NCBI GenBank assembly: GCA_963818775.1
Contig: CAWFUF010000021.1
Location: 124,001 to 188,000 of the forward strand
Reading direction: 5' to 3'
Length of the DNA stretch: 64,000 bases
Source: JAMXLO01 sp963818775
Lineage (GTDB): Bacteria; Pseudomonadota; Alphaproteobacteria; Acetobacterales; Acetobacteraceae
The notes beneath the pieces are model-generated. The model had not been told where the DNA came from. It ran no database searches and was given only the letters and a program-made list of their open reading frames with translations. Made by a program: the position numbers and the translations under genes. Numbering within the stretch: position 1 is the first letter of the stretch; every line of letters starts with the position of its first letter. Positions 16,590 through 24,072 of this stretch are shown one piece after another.

Positions 16590-17216
16590 TCAGGATTTGC
16601 GTTTGCGTTTGGCGCCGTTGGCGTGAAGCTCGGGCCAGATCGGCGCGAGTTCCGCCGGGTCCTTGGCGATCCGCGCCACGAGCTGCTGTACGAACGTGCG
16701 TTCCGCCTCCTGCAGCGCGATTTCGTACTCGGCTTCGATCAGGAACAGCGGCGGCAGACCGGTTTGCAGCACACCGTCGATGGCTCCCTGCTTGGTCCGG
16801 ATGGCGAGGTCGAGGTGCTGCAACCGTTCATGCAACCTGGTCTCGACTATCGCCGGCGGCAGTACAGGAAGTAGTGACAGCGCCGCCATGAACTGCGGAT
16901 ATTCCTTCACCGGGTAACGCAGGAGGTCCTGCATCCAGGCGATGAGTTCGCTGCTGCCGGCGTCGGTGAGCGTGTAGACGGTACGTTCCGGCCGCCTGCC
17001 GTCGCGAGACGTTTCGTGTGGTTCGATCAGTCCGTCGCGCTGCAGCGTGTCGACGACGGTGTAGAGCGAGCCGTAGCGGAGCTTGATGCTTTCCTCCTTG
17101 TGACGCTCTCGCATTGTCGCCGCCATTTCGTACGGATGCATTGGCCGCTCGAACAGCAGGGCCAGCACGGCGAGCGCGAGCAAACTGTGCGGGTGTTGGC
17201 GTTTGGGCGACGGCAT
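16590..17216 (-). CDS. PadR family transcriptional regulator
   Basis: A 208-residue regulator. The N-terminal winged helix (about 8-75) shows the PadR pattern LALLFERPMHPYEMAATM followed by YGSLYTVVDTLQRDGLIE; the C-terminal helical dimerisation domain (Vir_act_alpha-like) runs to about 195 and the tail is basic (KRKRKS). PadR proteins are ligand-responsive repressors, classically of phenolic-acid stress genes. The start MPSPKRQH has GGAGA about 6 bases upstream; an in-frame ATG lies 18 codons earlier. It probably controls the downstream monooxygenase and itself. Confidence 0.88.
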   Translation of the reverse strand: MPSPKRQHPHSLLALAVLALLFERPMHPYEMAATMRERHKEESIKLRYGSLYTVVDTLQRDGLIEPHETSRDGRRPERTVYTLTDAGSSELIAWMQDLLRYPVKEYPQFMAALSLLPVLPPAIVETRLHERLQHLDLAIRTKQGAIDGVLQTGLPPLFLIEAEYEIALQEAERTFVQQLVARIAKDPAELAPIWPELHANGAKRKRKS

Positions 17217-17401
17217 CGTCGTCTCCGAATATCCGGGGGCGGATATACGGCTGCGGTTATGACGCGCCAACTCACGATGCTGCGAGCCGGCGGCTCGGAT
17301 TTCAGCGTCAGAAATGGAGAGGCGAAACGTTTGGGTTGTCGCTACGAGGAGTGCGGCGGCGGACGAAGCGCTACGGGTCGTGAGTGCTCACCCTTGATCG
17401 A

Positions 17402-17433
17402 GTTTGCTTCGTCGCTGCGCTTCTCGCAATGAC
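17402..17433. repeat. Interspersed repeat, copy 1 (upstream of phnD)
   Basis: On the minus strand it begins GTCATTGCGAGAAGCG and ends GACGAAGCAAAC. It matches a second copy near 19.4 kb with three substitutions over 32 bases. Elements containing GTCATTGCGAG and GAAGCAA are known as abundant dispersed repeats in many proteobacteria. It sits in the otherwise gene-free stretch upstream of phnD. Confidence 0.75.
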
Positions 17434-17505
17434 ATTGCTCGCGGCTGATATCCGGAACGATCGGAATGGCGCTAAGTTGGCGCCACGCATTGAGGGATTC
17501 CACGC

Positions 17506-18462
17506 ATGATCACACGACGTGGCGCGGCCGCTGGTCTCGGCGCGCTGATGCTGGCGCGGGGCGCGTTGGCGCAGGAGATGCCGAAGCCTGGCAAGCGCGA
17601 CTGGGCGAAGGAGATACCGGTGATGCGGATCGGCCTGCTCGGTGGCGAGAATGACGCCGACCGGCTGGCGCGTGTCGATGGCTACAAGAAACTGATGGAG
17701 ACCACGTTCGAAGTGCCGGTGAAGCTTCTGGTCGCCGCTGACTATGCCGGGGTGATCCAGGCCTTCGCGGCGAAGCAACTCGAGAGCGCGTATATGAGCC
17801 CGGCCGCGTATGCAGCCGCCTGGCTGGAGAGCGACGGCGACGTCGTGCCGCTGGTGGTGACGCAGGAGCAGGACGGCAGCAAATCGTATGTGTCGGTGAT
17901 GTATGTGCGGGCCGACAGCGGAATCACGTCGCTCGCCGAGATGAAGGGGCATTCGCTGGCATGGGCGGACCCGAACAGCGCGTCGGGCTATTTGATACCC
18001 CGCGCCGAATTCCGCGCGCAGGGGATCGATCCGGAACCCGGCAAGTATTTCAGCAGCACCGGCTTTGCCGGCGGGCACGAGCAGGCGGTGGTGGCGGTGC
18101 TTAACCATCAGTACGACGCCGGCGTCACCTGGACGTCCGGCATAGGCGATGCGGCGGAGGGCTACACGCGCGGCAATCTGCGCATGATGGTCGACAAGAA
18201 GATGCTCGACATGAAGGACCTGCGCATCATCTGGAAGTCGCGTCCGATCCTGAATGGGCCGCTGACGGTGCGGAAGAGCACGCCGGCGAGTTATCAGGCC
18301 GACATGCTGGCATTCCACCTGGCGCTGCCGACGGCATATCCGGACATCTACCACACCTTCGACATGGGCAGCGGCAAGGGCTGGGTGCCGGTACAGCACG
18401 CCGACTTCCAGGTGTTCATCGACATGCTGCAACAGGAGGCGGCGCAGCGCCGACATCGGTGA
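17506..18462 (+). CDS. phnD: Phosphonate/phosphite ABC transporter substrate-binding protein
   Basis: A 318-residue periplasmic binding protein. An N-terminal MITRRGAAAGLGALMLARGALAQ-type signal (paired Arg, Tat-like) precedes the PhnD fold: MRIGLLGGENDADRL, a two-lobed receptor with YMSPAAYAAAW and MYVRADSGITSLAEMKG. PhnD-type receptors bind phosphonate, phosphite or phosphate. The stop overlaps the following permease start (GTGA). No phnC ATPase gene precedes it, which is unusual. Confidence 0.9.
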   Translation: MITRRGAAAGLGALMLARGALAQEMPKPGKRDWAKEIPVMRIGLLGGENDADRLARVDGYKKLMETTFEVPVKLLVAADYAGVIQAFAAKQLESAYMSPAAYAAAWLESDGDVVPLVVTQEQDGSKSYVSVMYVRADSGITSLAEMKGHSLAWADPNSASGYLIPRAEFRAQGIDPEPGKYFSSTGFAGGHEQAVVAVLNHQYDAGVTWTSGIGDAAEGYTRGNLRMMVDKKMLDMKDLRIIWKSRPILNGPLTVRKSTPASYQADMLAFHLALPTAYPDIYHTFDMGSGKGWVPVQHADFQVFIDMLQQEAAQRRHR

Positions 18463-19328
18463 GTGCCGCGGCGTCACTGGAAACGGCGTTCCAGGCGCGC
18501 CGACGCACACGTCTGATCGGCGGACTCGGCGGTTGTATCGCGCTATGCGCGGCGCTGCTGCTCGCCGGGTGGGTGTCCGAGGCGTATCCCTCGTCGCTGA
18601 TCGCAGGCGCACCTCGGATCGGCGAATATTTCTGGAAGCTGCTGCCCGATCTGCGCCCGCCAGTATTGTTCGCCGGCACCGAGACGCAGGGATCGCTCGC
18701 CTACTGGATGTACCGCATCGACATCTGGCTGTGGCTACTGTTCGAGACCAGCCAGATGGCCGCATTGGCGACGCTGTCGGGCGCGTTGCTCGCGGCATTG
18801 CTGTGCTTTCCGGCGGCGATCAATCTTGCAGCTAACCGCGCGGTGCACTTCGCTTTCCGCCGCGTGCTTGAACTGTTCCGCAGCGTGCCGGACATCGTCT
18901 ATGCGCTGATCCTGGTGTGGACGTTCGGTGTCGGCCCGCTCGCCGGCATCCTGGCGATCGCACTGCACACGGTTGGCGCGCTTGGCAAGTTGTTCGCCGA
19001 GGTGGTGGAGAATGCCGATATGCGGCCGTGGGAGGCTGTTCGTGCGACGGGTGGTACCTGGGCGCACGGTTTGCGGTTCGCGATCCTGCCGCAGGTATTG
19101 CCGAATTTCCTGTCCTACGTGCTGCTGCGCTTCGAGATCAACGTGCGTGGCGCGACGGTGATCGGCTTTGTCGGCGCGGGCGGGATCGGACAGGAACTGT
19201 ACTCGGTGATCAGCTTCAATTACTATCAGGAGATTGGCGCGATCATCGTGCTGATCATACTGGCGGTGAGTCTGATCGACCTGACATCCGAGAAGTTGCG
19301 CACGTTGGCGATCGGACGTGTTGAATGA
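18459..19328 (+). CDS. phnE: Phosphonate ABC transporter permease, first copy
   Basis: A 289-residue inner-membrane permease with about six membrane segments. The ABC permease (BPD_transp_1) region carries the EAA-type loop EAVRATGGTWAHGLRFAILP with the conserved Gly, and RSVPDIVYALILVWTFG is a PhnE hallmark. The GTG start overlaps the phnD stop by 4 bases. A second, diverged permease follows after an interspersed repeat, so the channel is probably a heterodimer. Confidence 0.9.
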   Translation: MSAAASLETAFQARRRTRLIGGLGGCIALCAALLLAGWVSEAYPSSLIAGAPRIGEYFWKLLPDLRPPVLFAGTETQGSLAYWMYRIDIWLWLLFETSQMAALATLSGALLAALLCFPAAINLAANRAVHFAFRRVLELFRSVPDIVYALILVWTFGVGPLAGILAIALHTVGALGKLFAEVVENADMRPWEAVRATGGTWAHGLRFAILPQVLPNFLSYVLLRFEINVRGATVIGFVGAGGIGQELYSVISFNYYQEIGAIIVLIILAVSLIDLTSEKLRTLAIGRVE

Positions 19329-19364
19329 CCGGGCAAGCATGGCCTGGGCATGTTTCACGATGGA

Positions 19365-19396
19365 GATTGCTTCGTCGCTTTGCTTCTCGCAATGAC
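19365..19396. repeat. Interspersed repeat, copy 2 (between the two phnE genes)
   Basis: On the minus strand it reads GTCATTGCGAGAAGCAAAG and ends GACGAAGCAATC. The outer ATTGC and GCAAT are inverted, so the element is an imperfect palindrome. It splits the phnE pair, with the second permease starting 14 bases after it. Confidence 0.78.
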
Positions 19397-19410
19397 AGGG
19401 GCGCGGCGGG

Positions 19411-20229
19411 GTGACGGACGTTGCGCGCATCCGTGCCCGCTTCCCGCGCGCCTTTGGGCCGCCACCGCTGACGCGCGCTCTGCGCTGGCTTGGTGCTTTG
19501 CTGTTCGTGGTCTGGCTGATCGCGCTGTGCTTCTGGTTCGATATCACGCCAGCGCGGTTGTCGCGTGGGATCTCCGGCCTGTTCGTCATCCTGCGCCAGA
19601 TGATCCCACCGAGCCCTGGCGCGCAGTGGCAGGACATCCTGCAAGGCCTCGCCGAAAGTGTGGCGATGGCGCTGCTCGGCACCTTTGTCGCAGCGGTGAT
19701 CGCGTTGCCGCTGGGCTTCCTCGGGGCGCGTAACGTGCTGGTGAATGCGCTGGCGCATTTCTCGATCCGTCGCGTGTTCGACGGGTTCCGCGGCGTGGAT
19801 CAGCTCATCTGGGCGCTGGCGTTCGTGCGCGCGGTTGGGCTGGGGCCGCTCGCCGGCGTGCTGGCGATTGCGGCCGCGGATATCTGTGTGCTGGCGAAGC
19901 TGTTTGCCGAGGCGATCGAGAACGCTGATCCGCGGCAGAAAGAGACGGTCGAGGCGGTCGGTGGCTCGCGCCTGCTGGCGATCCGGTTCGGGCTGTTGCC
20001 GCAAGTGCTGCCGGTGTTGCTGGCGCAGGTGCTCTACGGGTTCGAGAGCAACACGCGCAGCGCGGCGATCCTGGGCGTGGTTGGGGCCGGCGGCATCGGA
20101 TTGCAGATTGCCGAGCGTATCAAGGTTCGTTACTGGGACGAGGTGTCGTTCATCATCATCCTGATTTTGGTAACGGTGGCGGTGATCGATCAGGTGTCGG
20201 CGCGGGTGAGGCGGCGGCTGATCGGCTGA
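19411..20229 (+). CDS. phnE: Phosphonate ABC transporter permease, second copy
   Basis: A 272-residue permease with about six membrane segments and the loop ETVEAVGGSRLLAIRFGLLP, diverged from the first copy. RRVFDGFRGVDQLIWALAFVRA corresponds to the PhnE region before the core. It begins with GTG just after an interspersed repeat, which may have supplied or replaced its leader. With phnD and the first permease it makes an importer lacking its ATPase; the ATPase must come from elsewhere. Confidence 0.88.
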   Translation: MTDVARIRARFPRAFGPPPLTRALRWLGALLFVVWLIALCFWFDITPARLSRGISGLFVILRQMIPPSPGAQWQDILQGLAESVAMALLGTFVAAVIALPLGFLGARNVLVNALAHFSIRRVFDGFRGVDQLIWALAFVRAVGLGPLAGVLAIAAADICVLAKLFAEAIENADPRQKETVEAVGGSRLLAIRFGLLPQVLPVLLAQVLYGFESNTRSAAILGVVGAGGIGLQIAERIKVRYWDEVSFIIILILVTVAVIDQVSARVRRRLIG

Positions 20230-20269
20230 CCGACCGAACTGCGCCGCCTCGATTATCGCGGATCGCTGT

Positions 20270-21610
20270 TCAACGGGCGAAGCCTTCCAGCTCCTCCTTG
20301 CCCCAGGCGAGCGCCTGCTTGATCGACTGGCCGGTCAGCAGCCGTCCAACCATGCCGGGCACCAGATAGCGGTTCCAGATCTGCACCGCGATCTCCGGCG
20401 GAGCGGAAGAGCCCGGAACATAATAGTCCGCGGCGTGCCATGGTCGTAGCGGATAGTTGTAGATGGTACCCTTCGGCGGCTCGACATCGCTCCAGATGCT
20501 GAGGTCGGTCATCGATTGGAATGGCGGGATATCGTAGCCAGAGACCGGTGCGGCGAGTTGCTCGACCTGCTCGCGCTGTGACAGATGCTCGATCAGCTCC
20601 TTCGCGGCGCTCTTGTTCTTGGCGAACTTCCAGATGCCCCAGAAGAACGGCCGGTGCGGCACCAGCCTGCCCATTGGCCCCGTCGGGTTCGGGAATGTCC
20701 AGCAATCCGCAGCCACCTGCGGCGAGTCGCGCTTGGCCACGGCCCAGGCAGAGGGCGGGTTCCAAATCAGCGCGGCCTTGCCGGAAATCAGCGCGCGATT
20801 GTTGGAGGCATCGTCCCATTGCACGCCATCAGACGGCATGAACTTCACCATTTTCTGGCAATATTCCATTGCTGCCATCACATGGTCCGAGTCGATGGTG
20901 ATCTCGCCCTTGGCATTGACGAGGTCAGCGCCGAAGGCACCGAACGTGGCGCCCCAGGTCTGGTTCGCATCGGTGCTGTTCTGTCCGCAGCCGAAGCCGA
21001 TCGGATAGCCGGCCTTGAACATTGCTTCCGCCATCTGGAGCTGCTTGTCGTAGGTCCACTCCTTGCTGGCCTCAGGCGTCGCCTCATGCGCGGGGAACCA
21101 GGCCTGCACGTCGACGCCGCAGAACTGCTTGAGCATGCTGATGCGCCCGCACGGCGGCAGCGGCGCGGAGCCCCAGCCAACCGGCACCGCCATCCAGTGT
21201 TTGTCGACCACAGCAAGATATTCGTAGGCACGTCCCAGCTTGCCGTACTTGGCAATCAACCGCTGCATGAGGTCGTCAACCGGATCGAGACTCTCGGCGT
21301 ATTGCTGTACAGCCCACTGGTCGAACGCATAGACATCATGCCCGGACCTGGACTGTGCCTCGGCTGCCCTGGTGACGATGAGATTCGCGGCCAGAAAATC
21401 CAGCTGCACATCGACCTTGTTCTTCTCGGCCCAGACACCGACCAGTTTTCTCATTGCGTCGTCGCCGGTCGGGACCCAATGGTCCCACAGCGCGAGACTG
21501 AGCTTACCGGCCGCGCCTGCCGTGCGGATGTGCACGAGCGGCAGGGCGGCGGCCGCGGTACCGAGTGCCAACGCGCTGCGGCGTGTCACATGACGACGAG
21601 GACTGGGCAT
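20270..21610 (-). CDS. Extracellular solute-binding protein, family 1
   Basis: A 446-residue periplasmic binding protein. The Tat-like signal is RHVTRRSALALGTAAAALP and the mature protein starts near KLSLALWDHWVP. The layout is that of sugar or polyol binders (UgpB/MalE type), with the closing segment PPEIAVQIWNRYLVPGM. No permease or ATPase gene is adjacent: the neighbours are the phn permease (convergent) and a sulfite-oxidase-type gene. The ligand is unknown. Confidence 0.85.
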   Translation of the reverse strand: MPSPRRHVTRRSALALGTAAAALPLVHIRTAGAAGKLSLALWDHWVPTGDDAMRKLVGVWAEKNKVDVQLDFLAANLIVTRAAEAQSRSGHDVYAFDQWAVQQYAESLDPVDDLMQRLIAKYGKLGRAYEYLAVVDKHWMAVPVGWGSAPLPPCGRISMLKQFCGVDVQAWFPAHEATPEASKEWTYDKQLQMAEAMFKAGYPIGFGCGQNSTDANQTWGATFGAFGADLVNAKGEITIDSDHVMAAMEYCQKMVKFMPSDGVQWDDASNNRALISGKAALIWNPPSAWAVAKRDSPQVAADCWTFPNPTGPMGRLVPHRPFFWGIWKFAKNKSAAKELIEHLSQREQVEQLAAPVSGYDIPPFQSMTDLSIWSDVEPPKGTIYNYPLRPWHAADYYVPGSSAPPEIAVQIWNRYLVPGMVGRLLTGQSIKQALAWGKEELEGFAR

Positions 21611-21755
21611 GGCGTGAACTCCCGTTGAGACTGCCGCGGATTTTTATTGCTGGTTGATCCGGAAAGGGGCGGGCATCACGCGGCGGCACAGCCTCCGGGT
21701 GATCAACCGGACGATAGTCTGTGGAAGTTCATCGCGCCAGCCAATCCGCCAGACG

Positions 21756-22912
21756 TCACGCGACGCGAATATGCCGCGTGATCTGCCCATTGCTCTCCCA
21801 GTAGGTTTTCTTGTTGGCGATGAGGGCATCATCCATGGCGGGCTGGATCTTGCCAGCCTTGTCTATCGCCCGCGAAGTGACGGTGTGTTCGCCGGGTGCA
21901 GGTGACCAATCGAGATGCCAGGCTCGCCAGGCAAACTCCGACCTGCTGTCATCGAGGACTGCCTTCACCCATGGTCCGTTGTCGATCTTCACCTCGACCG
22001 CAGCGATGGGCGTAGGTCCCCATGCCATCCCGTCGATCTGATAACGCCCATCGCGCAGCGTTACTTTGGCGGGCGCCGATTTCAGCAACATGCGGCCCAC
22101 GGTTGTCTCCGCCATGACGGTCATGCCGTCGTGGTGCTCCTCGCGGATCGTGACGTAATCACGACCCATGAAGCGTCCCAGGAAGCGCGTATCGCGCACC
22201 TCGATACGGCGGAGCCATTTGACGTTGGCCACGCCATACCAACCTGGTACCAGCAGACGCACCGGGAAACCGTTGGCCGCGGGCAATGGCGAGCCATTCA
22301 TTTCATAGCACAAAAGGTTTGCCGGATTCATGGCATCGTCGATCGACATGCTCCGCGCGAAGTTGCTGGTGAACTTGTATTCAAGCGGCAAATCCTTGCG
22401 CACCACCTCCTCGCCTTGATCCGTGCCGTAGAAGACCACTTCGACGGCAGCTTTCTTGACCTGTGCTGCCCGAAGCGTCTCGGCCAGCGAAGCTCCAGCC
22501 CATCGCGCATTGCCAATCGTGCTGGTGGCGAATGGCAGGCCATTGTTGCCGGAGCACTCAAGGGTGCTGATGACTTCGTGGCGCGGGCGGGATTTCAGTT
22601 CGTCAAGCGTGAACGTCACCGGTTTGTCGACCAGGCCGGCCACGTCCAGCCGCCAGGTCTTCGCGTCGATCACCGGCCGATCGTAGTGGGCGATGCTGAA
22701 GAACCTATTGTTCGGTGTGATCCACGAGTCCAGGTCCTCCCAGTGCGTCTGACCTTCACCACATTCTCCAGCGGCGCCGGCACCGGTGGAGGCTGATCGC
22801 TCCATGGGATGGTCTTCAGGTTTGGGCCGGACTGGGCGAATGCGCGGCCTTGAAGCAGCGCGGCGCCGGCGATCGCACCGCCGAGTACCGCACGACGCTG
22901 TAGTTCCATCAT
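21756..22912 (-). pseudogene. Sulfite-oxidase-type molybdopterin oxidoreductase, frameshifted
   Basis: The signal peptide and first 50 or so residues (MMELQRRAVLGGAIAGAALL, then LENVVKV) are in one frame, and the remaining ~330 residues (QTHWEDLDSWITPNN onward) are in another. Around 22750-22753 the minus strand reads GTGAAGGTCAGACGCAC; one extra C after GTC would restore VVKVQTHWEDLD. The body has the molybdopterin domain with the Mo-ligating Cys in STLECSGNNG and a C-terminal Mo-co dimerisation domain. An intact protein would be a periplasmic oxidase of sulfite or a related substrate. Either a real 1-base deletion or a sequencing error; no slippery heptamer is present. Confidence 0.82.
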
Positions 22913-22965
22913 GTTGATTGTCCGCCGGGGGACAAGGTCAAATCGAGCAGCAAGGTTTTATTCAT
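22909..22965 (-). CDS. Short leader ORF coupled to the sulfite-oxidase-type gene
   Basis: Eighteen codons, MNKTLLLDLTLSPGGQST, preceded by a strong Shine-Dalgarno (AGGGAGAGA, about 5 bases before the ATG). Its TGA overlaps the ATGATG start of the oxidoreductase gene, whose own ribosome site is weak. This looks like a leader peptide that couples translation. No attenuator-type codon run is seen. Confidence 0.45.
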   Translation of the reverse strand: MNKTLLLDLTLSPGGQST

Positions 22966-23253
22966 GATCGTCTCTCCCTGTATGATCGTTTCCCGTGATC
23001 ACCTTTTCGTGATAGCTCGTGGTGACTCGACTTCAGACCGGTAGCTCAGACAGGCAACGGTCGGTGTCGCCGGAGCGGCCGACCGTATGCGCCGCGACAT
23101 CCATCACTTCATGCGCGAACAGTTAAGGATACCGCTGCACGCCTTCGCTGACGCAGTGTTGTCCGAATGCCGTGACTCGAGCCAGTCCAGAATCTGGAGC
23201 GCACGGAGCCTAAAAAACGGCGTATGGTGAAGCGCAACGGAGGTAGCGTCAGC
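22966..23253. other. Divergent promoter region, no gene seen
   Basis: The gap between the leftward oxidoreductase group and the rightward HxlR gene contains an 8-bp palindrome GTGATCAC near 22995 and repeated GTGA elements close by (CGTGATAGC, GTGGTGAC). These could be operator sites for the neighbouring regulator. I see no RNA gene or convincing ORF. Confidence 0.4.
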
Positions 23254-24009
23254 ATGCACTACGGTCTGTTCTGTCCGATCGCCAAAGCATCGGAGATCAT
23301 CGTTGAGCGATGGATGCCATTGGTCATTGCGGAACTGCTGGAGGGCAGTACGCGCTTCAGCGATATACGCCGCGGCGTACCGCTGATGTCGCAGACATTG
23401 CTGTCACAACGCCTGAAGGAACTGGAGCGAGTCGGCATCGTGGAGCGCCGCGGCGAGGGGAACCGTGCACGTGAATGGCATCTTACCGAGGCAGGCGCCG
23501 CGCTTGGTCCGGTGATTCAGCAGCTTGGTGAGTGGGGGCTGCGATTTGCCCAGGACCCTTTGGCGGAAAGTGATCTGGACGTAACTGTACTGGTATGGAA
23601 CATCCGGCGGCGCGTCGATCCCAGCGTGTTTCCTGAGCGGCGCGTCACCGTGTGCTTCGAATTCACCGACGTGCCCGCGGACAGGAGTCGATGGTGGCTG
23701 GTGAATGATCGGGGAACTGCGGTGGACCTTTGTCCGACAGATCCCGGGTTCCCGGTCGACGTTTATGTGACGACCGATATCCGCACGATGATTGCGATAT
23801 GGTTCGGCAGACTAGCATGGAAAGCGGGTGTTCGCTCCGGCCGGATTGAGGTGACCGGTCCTCGCCAGTTGCAATCGCGCTTGCACTCCTGGTTTCTTTT
23901 GAGTCCAATCAGAGTGCCGAATGATGCGGCGCCCCGCGGTGAGACAACGGTGCCACATCAGGGCGGCACGGCCGCGGCGGTTCGACAGCCTGTGGTGCTG
24001 CGGCAGTAG
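23254..24009 (+). CDS. HxlR-family regulator with SCP2-like C-terminal domain
   Basis: A 251-residue protein. The N-terminal HxlR winged helix (about 1-100) starts MHYGLFCPIAKASEII, with MSQTLLSQRLKELERVGIVERR as the recognition region. The C-terminal half (about 110-235) resembles the sterol-carrier-protein-2 fold seen in some HxlR proteins (TTDIRTMIAIWFGRLAWKAG), a possible lipophilic ligand pocket. The start is set by GGAGGTAG upstream; an in-frame ATG ten codons earlier lacks one. It diverges from the oxidoreductase gene and may regulate it. Target unknown. Confidence 0.85.
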   Translation: MHYGLFCPIAKASEIIVERWMPLVIAELLEGSTRFSDIRRGVPLMSQTLLSQRLKELERVGIVERRGEGNRAREWHLTEAGAALGPVIQQLGEWGLRFAQDPLAESDLDVTVLVWNIRRRVDPSVFPERRVTVCFEFTDVPADRSRWWLVNDRGTAVDLCPTDPGFPVDVYVTTDIRTMIAIWFGRLAWKAGVRSGRIEVTGPRQLQSRLHSWFLLSPIRVPNDAAPRGETTVPHQGGTAAAVRQPVVLRQ

Positions 24010-24032
24010 CTGGCTACTGCGCCCACACAATA

Positions 24033-24053
24033 ACGATAGACACGGCGGCCCGG
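24033..24053. repeat. Direct repeat, left copy (downstream end of the cyclase gene)
   Basis: ACGATAGACACGGCGGCC followed by CGG; an identical 21-base copy lies near 26.54 kb at the other side of the cyclase gene. Weaker similarity continues for about 20 bases, both copies reaching AGTCTTC. The repeat brackets the cyclase gene exactly. Confidence 0.8.
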
Positions 24054-24072
24054 CTTTGGCCGTCAACAGTCT

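Noticed and set aside
17371..18798. 475-codon minus-strand frame across phnD/phnE
   Set aside because: His/Arg-rich shadow of phnD and phnE, both strongly supported on the plus strand.
22745..22760. Programmed frameshift in the sulfite-oxidase-type gene
   Set aside because: No slippery heptamer or stimulatory structure is seen; a one-base loss explains the break.
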